Shown here: positions 14,101-17,754 of the stretch, in pieces | How positions within the stretch are numbered: the stretch's first letter is position 1 | Layout: each line of letters opens with the position of its first letter | NCBI GenBank assembly: GCA_012515885.1 | Contig: JAAYXN010000111.1 | Span: 1-17,754, forward strand | Reading direction: 5' to 3' | Length of the DNA stretch: 17,754 bases | Source of the DNA: Rhodococcus sp. (in: high G+C Gram-positive bacteria) | Lineage (GTDB): Bacteria; Actinomycetota; Actinomycetes; Mycobacteriales; Mycobacteriaceae | Program-made: the position numbers and the translations under genes | Notes under the pieces: generated by a model | What the model saw: the letters and a program-made list of their open reading frames with translations, nothing else | What the model was told of the DNA's origin: nothing | The model's database searches: none

Positions 14101-15096
14101 GCGTCGACGGTGCTGCTACTGCCGAAATTCACCACGGTCGCCGACGGCGCGTTCCTGGCCGACGACACGATGATTGCCAGCTACGAGCTCGGTGGCGGAT
14201 GGATGCACATCGAGGAAGCGAAGGTCGGCAAGCGTGCGTTCCTTGGGAACTCCGGGATGGCTGCTCCCGGTCGACGCGTCCCTAAATATGGTCTTGTCGC
14301 GGTGCTGTCCGCTGCTCCGTCGAAAGCGAAATCGGGGTCGTCGTGGCTGGGTAGCCCCCCGGTTAAGTTGCGCCGCGCTCCCGGTGATGCGGACACGTCT
14401 CGCACGTTTGAGCCGCCGACGAGACTGAAGATTGCGCGCGGCGCGGTCGAGACCTGCCGGTTGATTCCGGTCATGGTGAGCGTGGGCATCGGCGTCAGCG
14501 TCCTGCTCACCCTGCAGGAGTTCGCGGCGACCGGTTTCTGGTTGGCTGCTTTGGTCTCGGGCGGTGTGTTGATGGTGGCCAGCATCGTGGCGGCTCTGAT
14601 CAGTGTCATCGCGAAATGGGTCATCGTCGGCCGGATCTCCAAGGTCGAACATCCGCTGTGGAGTTCTTTCGTGTGGCGCAACGAGGTGGCAGACGCGTTT
14701 GTTGAAACGGTCGGCGCACCGTGGTTTGCGCGTGGCGCGACGGGCACCGCGGCACTCAACGTCTGGCTGCGCGGTTTGGGTGCCAAAATCGGGCGTGGCG
14801 TGTGGTGCGAAAGTTACTGGTTGCCGGAGGCCGATTTGGTAACACTTGGGGACGGCGCCACTGTGGAACGTGGATGTGTTGTGCAGACGCACCTGTTTCA
14901 TGATCGGATCATGTCTATGGATACCGTCACCCTCGATGCTGGGGCCACTCTTGGACCGCACTGTGTCGCGCTTCCTGCCTCCCGTATAGGCAGCGGCGCG
15001 ACCGTTGGACCTGCGTCTTTGGTGATGCGCGGTGACACTGTCCCCCCGTCTACCCGGTGGCAGGGCAACCCGATTGCGCCGTGGGGTGAGCGATGA
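11197..15096 (+). CDS. Pls/PosA-family single-module NRPS (epsilon-polylysine-synthetase-like)
   Basis: A 1,299-residue membrane protein, close to the roughly 1,319 I recall for Streptomyces albulus Pls. Order of parts: an adenylation domain (about 35-500) with IIFTSGSTGTPKG, NTYGPTEAT, YRSGDLVR and TSGKVDR; a carrier domain with DDFFELGGGSLS (phosphopantetheine Ser about 550); then six likely membrane helices in pairs (about 605-660, 841-915, 1085-1145). These separate three C-terminal domains with hexapeptide-like repeats (GAKIGSGVDL, GAKIGKNVEA, GAKIGRGVWC). There is no condensation or thioesterase domain. Pls uses this layout to polymerise lysine through side-chain amides. The pocket residues read by eye are D-A-E-S-I-G-T-V-V-K, with an acidic E fitting a basic amino acid such as lysine. 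The frame opens at a GTG at 11032; I prefer the TTG at 11197 for its ribosome-binding site. ATGA overlap couples it to the M1 peptidase gene. The polymer product is an inference. Confidence 0.92.
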   Translation: MSPQTPSTGSDQPGQSLSQLIPQEMLRGSFAPPPRTLIDILRATAEYHPDAPAIDDGTIELTYRELLTEIDLGVEALAEAGIGAGDRVGIRMPSGSHRLYVSILSVLSAGAAYVPVDADDPEERAELVFGEAAVAAVITTNGIEPTEHAGGAEHRPPTIDDDAWIIFTSGSTGTPKGVAVTHRNAAAFVDAEARLFLQDHPIGPGDRVLAGLSVAFDASCEEMWLAWRGGACLVPAPRSLVRSGMDLGPWLVTRDVNIVSTVPTLAALWPAQALEAVRLLIFGGEACPPELVERLATPGREVWNTYGPTEATVVACAALLDGTGPVTIGLPLDGWDLAVVDADENPVGEGEVGELVIGGVGLARYLDPEKDAEKYAPIRTLGWERAYRSGDLVRLERTGLLFQGRADDQVKVGGRRIELGEIDNALQNLPGVAGGAAAVRRTATGNQVLIGYLASTNPDFDLVAAHESLSEQLPAALVPRLALVDELPTRTSGKVDRHALPWPLPGADDDAIGALGLGNTATWVAELWTDILGAQISGPKDDFFELGGGSLSAAQLVTALRERYPEVTVADLYEHPRLGSLADYLDELSPTADVEPRTVAPTPLRARVVQSLAMVPLATLTGLQWVTWLALANNLLAWFVDVSWAPTLSWWWVLVGFIVFLTPFGRMPIAALSARLLLRGVTPGSYPRGGSVHLRLWTAERLTEAIGATNLSGAPWMTYYARALGAKIGSGVDLHTLPPLTGMLELGDGASVEPEVDLSGHWLDGDTLHIGAIKIGAGASVGARSTLFPGTKIGKNAHIAAGSAVSGRVKADQYWAGSPAAKVGKAKTPWPDEAPPRARWWVPIYGASSVVLAGMPLLGLAIALALVGWAVHDVDSAAAAIVPALIAVPVATLIALAAYALITLAAVRLLSIGLKEGYFPVRSRIGWQVWATERIMDAARTFLFPLYAGLLTPAWLRLLGAKIGKNVEASTVLLLPKFTTVADGAFLADDTMIASYELGGGWMHIEEAKVGKRAFLGNSGMAAPGRRVPKYGLVAVLSAAPSKAKSGSSWLGSPPVKLRRAPGDADTSRTFEPPTRLKIARGAVETCRLIPVMVSVGIGVSVLLTLQEFAATGFWLAALVSGGVLMVASIVAALISVIAKWVIVGRISKVEHPLWSSFVWRNEVADAFVETVGAPWFARGATGTAALNVWLRGLGAKIGRGVWCESYWLPEADLVTLGDGATVERGCVVQTHLFHDRIMSMDTVTLDAGATLGPHCVALPASRIGSGATVGPASLVMRGDTVPPSTRWQGNPIAPWGER

Positions 15097-16412
15097 AAGA
15101 TGTCGTCCCGGTCGGCCCGTACCTGCCTGATCCGTATTTGCCGCAAAACGGCAATAAGGGCTATCGGGTATCTCGCTATGAACTTGAGATCCAGTACAGG
15201 GTGGCCAGTAACCGGCTGACGGGTAAGGCTTCGATCACCGCGGTGACGACGACGGTGCTGAGCCGTTTTAGCCTGGATTTGGCGTCGCATTTCGCGGTGT
15301 CGAAGGTGTATGTGAACGGTTCGCGGGTGGCAAAGCATGCGCTTCGCGCGGGCAAGCTCACGATCACGCCGCGCACAAAACTGCCGGTCGGTGCGGCACT
15401 GTCGATCACCATTCACTATCAGGGCACTCCGGCACCGATCCGTTCGGTGTGGGGTGAGGTCGGCTGGGAGGAACTCAGCGAAGGTTCCCTCGTTGCCAGC
15501 CAGCCGAACGGCGCAGCGTCGTGGTTCCCGTGCGACGACCATCCCAGTTCCAAAGCGAGCTACCGTATTTCGATCACGACGGATTCTCCGTACTACGCGC
15601 TTGCGAACGGAACGCTCCGCGAGCGCAAGGTCCGAGCGAGCCAGACGACATGGGTGTATGAGCAGGCCGAACCGATGGCGGCGTATCTCGCGACCATTCA
15701 GATCGGCCCCTATGAGCGGCTCACCATCACCCAGCAACCCGTACCCATCCACGCTGTGTTGCCGTCGCGCCTGACGAAGCCGTTTGCCCACGACTTCGCG
15801 CGGCAAGCGCAGATCATGGATGTGTTCACCGAGCTCTTCGGTCCCTATCCGTTCCCGGACTACACGGTCGTCGTCACCGACGATCCCCTCGATATTCCGA
15901 TTGAGGCGCAGGGACTGTCGATTTTCGGAGCAAACCATCTTGATGGTCACCGCGGCAGTGAACGTCTTGTCGCTCATGAACTTGCACATCAGTGGTTTGG
16001 CAACAGCCTCACTATCGGTCAGTGGCGTGATATTTGGCTGCATGAGGGCTTCGCGTGCTACGCGGAATGGCTGTGGTCAGAGCAATCCGGCGGCCCGATT
16101 GCGCACGACCTCGCGGCGCAGGCGTATGACGGGTTGGCCCGTAAACCGCAGGATCTGCTTGTCGGCGATCCGGGTGCGGCGTTGATGTTCGATGACCGAG
16201 TCTACAAGCGCGGCGCCATCACCCTGCACAAGCTTCGTGCCCGGTTGGGTGACGAAAATTTCTTCGCCCTGCTGCGTGACTGGACTCAGCGGTACCGCTA
16301 CACGACGGTCACGGCAGAAATGTTCACTGATCTCGCGGCCCGCTACACCGATGGGCCGCTGCGAGATTTGTGGACCAGTTGGCTGTACGAGAAGGAACTA
16401 CCGCCGCTCTAG
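15093..16412 (+). CDS. M1-family zinc aminopeptidase, short form, coupled to the Pls-like synthetase
   Basis: A 439-residue metallopeptidase with the zinc motif HELAH at residues 295-299 and the third ligand E318 (HExxH-x18-E, in WLHEGFACYAEW). The transition-state tyrosine is probably Y371 (VYKRGAITLHKLR). The N-terminal beta domain (YELEIQYRVASNRLTGKASI) is present, but the large C-terminal domain of PepN-type enzymes (about 850 residues) is absent. The substrate N-terminus loop, usually GAMEN, reads IPIEAQGLS: the Glu is kept and the Asn is lost. There is no signal peptide. ATG overlaps the TGA of the synthetase gene by four bases, with GGTGAG just before it, so translation is coupled. Reported epsilon-polylysine-degrading enzymes are, as I recall, zinc aminopeptidases, so trimming or detoxifying the polymer is the natural guess. 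The end overlaps the convergent MFS gene by 15 bp. Confidence 0.94.
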   Translation: MKDVVPVGPYLPDPYLPQNGNKGYRVSRYELEIQYRVASNRLTGKASITAVTTTVLSRFSLDLASHFAVSKVYVNGSRVAKHALRAGKLTITPRTKLPVGAALSITIHYQGTPAPIRSVWGEVGWEELSEGSLVASQPNGAASWFPCDDHPSSKASYRISITTDSPYYALANGTLRERKVRASQTTWVYEQAEPMAAYLATIQIGPYERLTITQQPVPIHAVLPSRLTKPFAHDFARQAQIMDVFTELFGPYPFPDYTVVVTDDPLDIPIEAQGLSIFGANHLDGHRGSERLVAHELAHQWFGNSLTIGQWRDIWLHEGFACYAEWLWSEQSGGPIAHDLAAQAYDGLARKPQDLLVGDPGAALMFDDRVYKRGAITLHKLRARLGDENFFALLRDWTQRYRYTTVTAEMFTDLAARYTDGPLRDLWTSWLYEKELPPL

Positions 16413-17651
16413 CGTCTCCCGGTCCGGCAGGTGCGCGGTCCACTTCACCAACACCAGAGCCAAGCATCCAGCAGCAACGACGGCCCCGACAGCAAACATC
16501 ACCGGGTACGTCACGACAGGGAACGTTTCGACGATGGCTGCCATGATCGCGGGCATCGCGAACCCCAGGTACGTCAGCGAGTAGAACACGGCCGTCAGAC
16601 CAGCAAGATCATGCGGTCCCGCGATGCGCTGAACCTCCTGCAACCCTGACACCAGGGCCATCCCGTATCCGCAGCCCAAGACGATGGACGCGAAAATCGC
16701 CATCGGTACGGTCAGCATCATCGTGGCCAGGACGGCGCTCAACATGCCCGCAATAACGAAACTCAATGCGACAACAACACCCCGTGAGTTGCGCGGGTTG
16801 TCGATGCCTCGTCCCAGCGACTGGATGAGGAATCCCGCGCCCAGGCCAACCAGACACATCACGGCGGAGAACGCCAGGGGGTAATCAACGCTGTCGGCCA
16901 TGAGACCGGGAAGGACCGCGTACGCGGACGCCGCGGTACCAAACACCCACGGCGCGAGCGGCACGATGACGAAAAGGAAGCGGCGATGCCCCGCCGAGGG
17001 AATCCGCAAATCGTCGAGCAGTGACACCTGTTCTTCACCGGGCTGCGGTGTGCGGGTTTCTACTGCGCGCAGCAGCGCCACCATTGCGACAGCCGCGATC
17101 GTGATGTGAACGATGTAGGACAGCGCGCTGGGCCACGGCGCCCACTGGGCCAGCAGGCCCGCGGCGCCGGCGCCGAGACCGAACCCGGCTGTCAGGCACA
17201 TCGCGGCGCGGCGCGCTCCCGCACCGGGTGCCGCATCCGGATCCCAGGGGGCGCTGGAAAGCTCTTTGACCCAGCTGCCGCCGACCGCCATACCCAAACC
17301 GAGAGCCACACCGCACAGCATTCGACCGGCGACAAGCAGTGCCGCCGAATCGGCACCGAAAGCGAGGAGCAGCGAACCGAGGACGGTCAGCGGTGGCGCT
17401 GGCAGCAGAATCGGACGGCGACCCAGCCGATCAGAGAGCGGCCCGCCCAGCAAAAGGCCGGGCACGATCCCGAAGACGTAGGCGAAGAGGAACAGGTCCA
17501 CTTCAAGGGCAGAGAACCCGTGGTAGAGCCGATACATCACCAGCAGCGGGGTGAACTCGTTTCCGCCCCACGCCACAGCGAACATGGTGGCACCCACCGC
17601 CAGCCATACCCGACGTGAGTGCGTGCGAGCTGGGACTACCGGGGAAACCAC
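16398..17651 (-). CDS. MFS transporter (12-helix type), substrate unknown
   Basis: A 417-residue hydrophobic protein with about 12 membrane segments. The MFS motif-A loop after helix 2 is clear (GGPLSDRLGRRPILL). Helix 1 carries AWGGNEFTPLLVMYR and the helix-4 region reads GRMLCGVALGLGMAVGGSW, as in drug/metabolite exporters, but I cannot name a substrate. The GTG at 17651 has AGGA eight bases upstream. The gene follows the ABC transporter ATPase at the right edge on the same strand after 49 bp, with no visible hairpin between, so they may share a transcript. It meets the M1 peptidase tail to tail with a 15-bp overlap. A link to the synthetase system is possible but rests only on proximity. 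Confidence 0.88.
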   Translation of the reverse strand: MVSPVVPARTHSRRVWLAVGATMFAVAWGGNEFTPLLVMYRLYHGFSALEVDLFLFAYVFGIVPGLLLGGPLSDRLGRRPILLPAPPLTVLGSLLLAFGADSAALLVAGRMLCGVALGLGMAVGGSWVKELSSAPWDPDAAPGAGARRAAMCLTAGFGLGAGAAGLLAQWAPWPSALSYIVHITIAAVAMVALLRAVETRTPQPGEEQVSLLDDLRIPSAGHRRFLFVIVPLAPWVFGTAASAYAVLPGLMADSVDYPLAFSAVMCLVGLGAGFLIQSLGRGIDNPRNSRGVVVALSFVIAGMLSAVLATMMLTVPMAIFASIVLGCGYGMALVSGLQEVQRIAGPHDLAGLTAVFYSLTYLGFAMPAIMAAIVETFPVVTYPVMFAVGAVVAAGCLALVLVKWTAHLPDRETLERR

Positions 17652-17700
17652 CCCATAAATCCTACGCTCCCGCGCTGCCCTCTCCGTGCCGCCTGTTCTT

Positions 17701-17754
17701 TTAGTCTGCTGCGAGCACCGCCTTCAAAAAGCTCTGGGTCCGAGGGTTCTGCGG
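17701..17754 (-). CDS. C-terminal end of a polar amino acid ABC transporter ATP-binding protein (partial)
   Basis: The last 17 codons, encoding PQNPRTQSFLKAVLAAD, end in TAA at 17703-17701. The pattern NPxxxRTQSFLxxVL is the usual C-terminus of GlnQ/GluA-type ATPases of glutamine/glutamate-type uptake systems. The rest lies beyond the right edge. Only the tail is visible, so subfamily and substrate are tentative. Confidence 0.72.
   Translation of the reverse strand, partial: PQNPRTQSFLKAVLAAD

Noticed and set aside
14898..16043. 381-codon minus-strand frame opposite the synthetase and M1 peptidase genes
   Set aside because: Arg-rich translation with no domain, crossing two real genes whose zinc and hexapeptide motifs lie on the other strand.
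16398..17651. MFS protein as the exporter of the putative polymer
   Set aside because: It is on the opposite strand and appears co-transcribed with an ABC transporter gene; only proximity supports the link.
1..17754. CRISPR arrays, tRNA/rRNA genes, insertion sequences, prophage genes
   Set aside because: No spaced direct repeats of CRISPR type, no cloverleaf or rRNA segments, and no transposase or integrase motifs were seen on either strand.

Overview
The window comes from a high-GC, mycolic-acid-type actinobacterium (Mycobacteriales/Corynebacteriales). The left half has the gene order known from Mycobacterium tuberculosis: ppa divergent from a dacB-like PBP4, then a DUF2342-type zinc metalloprotease, tilS and hpt, with ftsH further along. 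Several starts look leaderless (a -10 box 6-8 nt before the start codon), and GTG/TTG starts occur, as expected for this group. I cannot fix the genus from sequence alone.

Left block (1-6454): ftsH (cut by the left edge), hpt, tilS, the metalloprotease and dacB all run on the minus strand, and ppa diverges from dacB. These are housekeeping functions: membrane proteolysis, purine salvage, tRNA-Ile lysidine formation, peptidoglycan trimming and pyrophosphate removal. Three short tandem duplications lie in about 2.2 kb here: at the tilS stop, inside tilS, and over the metalloprotease start. A strong hairpin at 6531-6569 ends ppa.

Middle block (6598-10754): a dienoyl-CoA-isomerase-like crotonase, a YbaK-type deacylase lacking the usual lysine, and an HpaC-like flavin reductase are followed by a minus-strand sulfur-flavoured region. 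That region contains a flavin-monooxygenase-like gene that appears to lack the middle of its barrel. It is preceded by a 31-residue RRHVDLCR-type leader peptide. Next to it is a cysteine-desulfurase-like PLP enzyme under a SAM-IV riboswitch with a visible promoter and a plausible SD-sequestering switch. Two different sulfur-metabolite sensors thus sit within about 1.7 kb on one strand.

Right block (11197-17651): a 1,299-residue Pls/PosA-type single-module peptide synthetase (A-T-membrane helices with three hexapeptide-like C-terminal domains) overlaps by 4 bp with a short M1 zinc aminopeptidase. By eye the A-domain pocket reads D-A-E-S-I-G-T-V-V-K, which resembles a lysine/basic amino acid code. 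The pair looks like a synthetase plus cognate hydrolase for an epsilon-polylysine-like isopeptide polymer. This is the most interesting system in the window. A convergent MFS transporter overlaps the end of the peptidase, and the right edge holds the last 17 residues of a polar amino acid ABC transporter ATPase.
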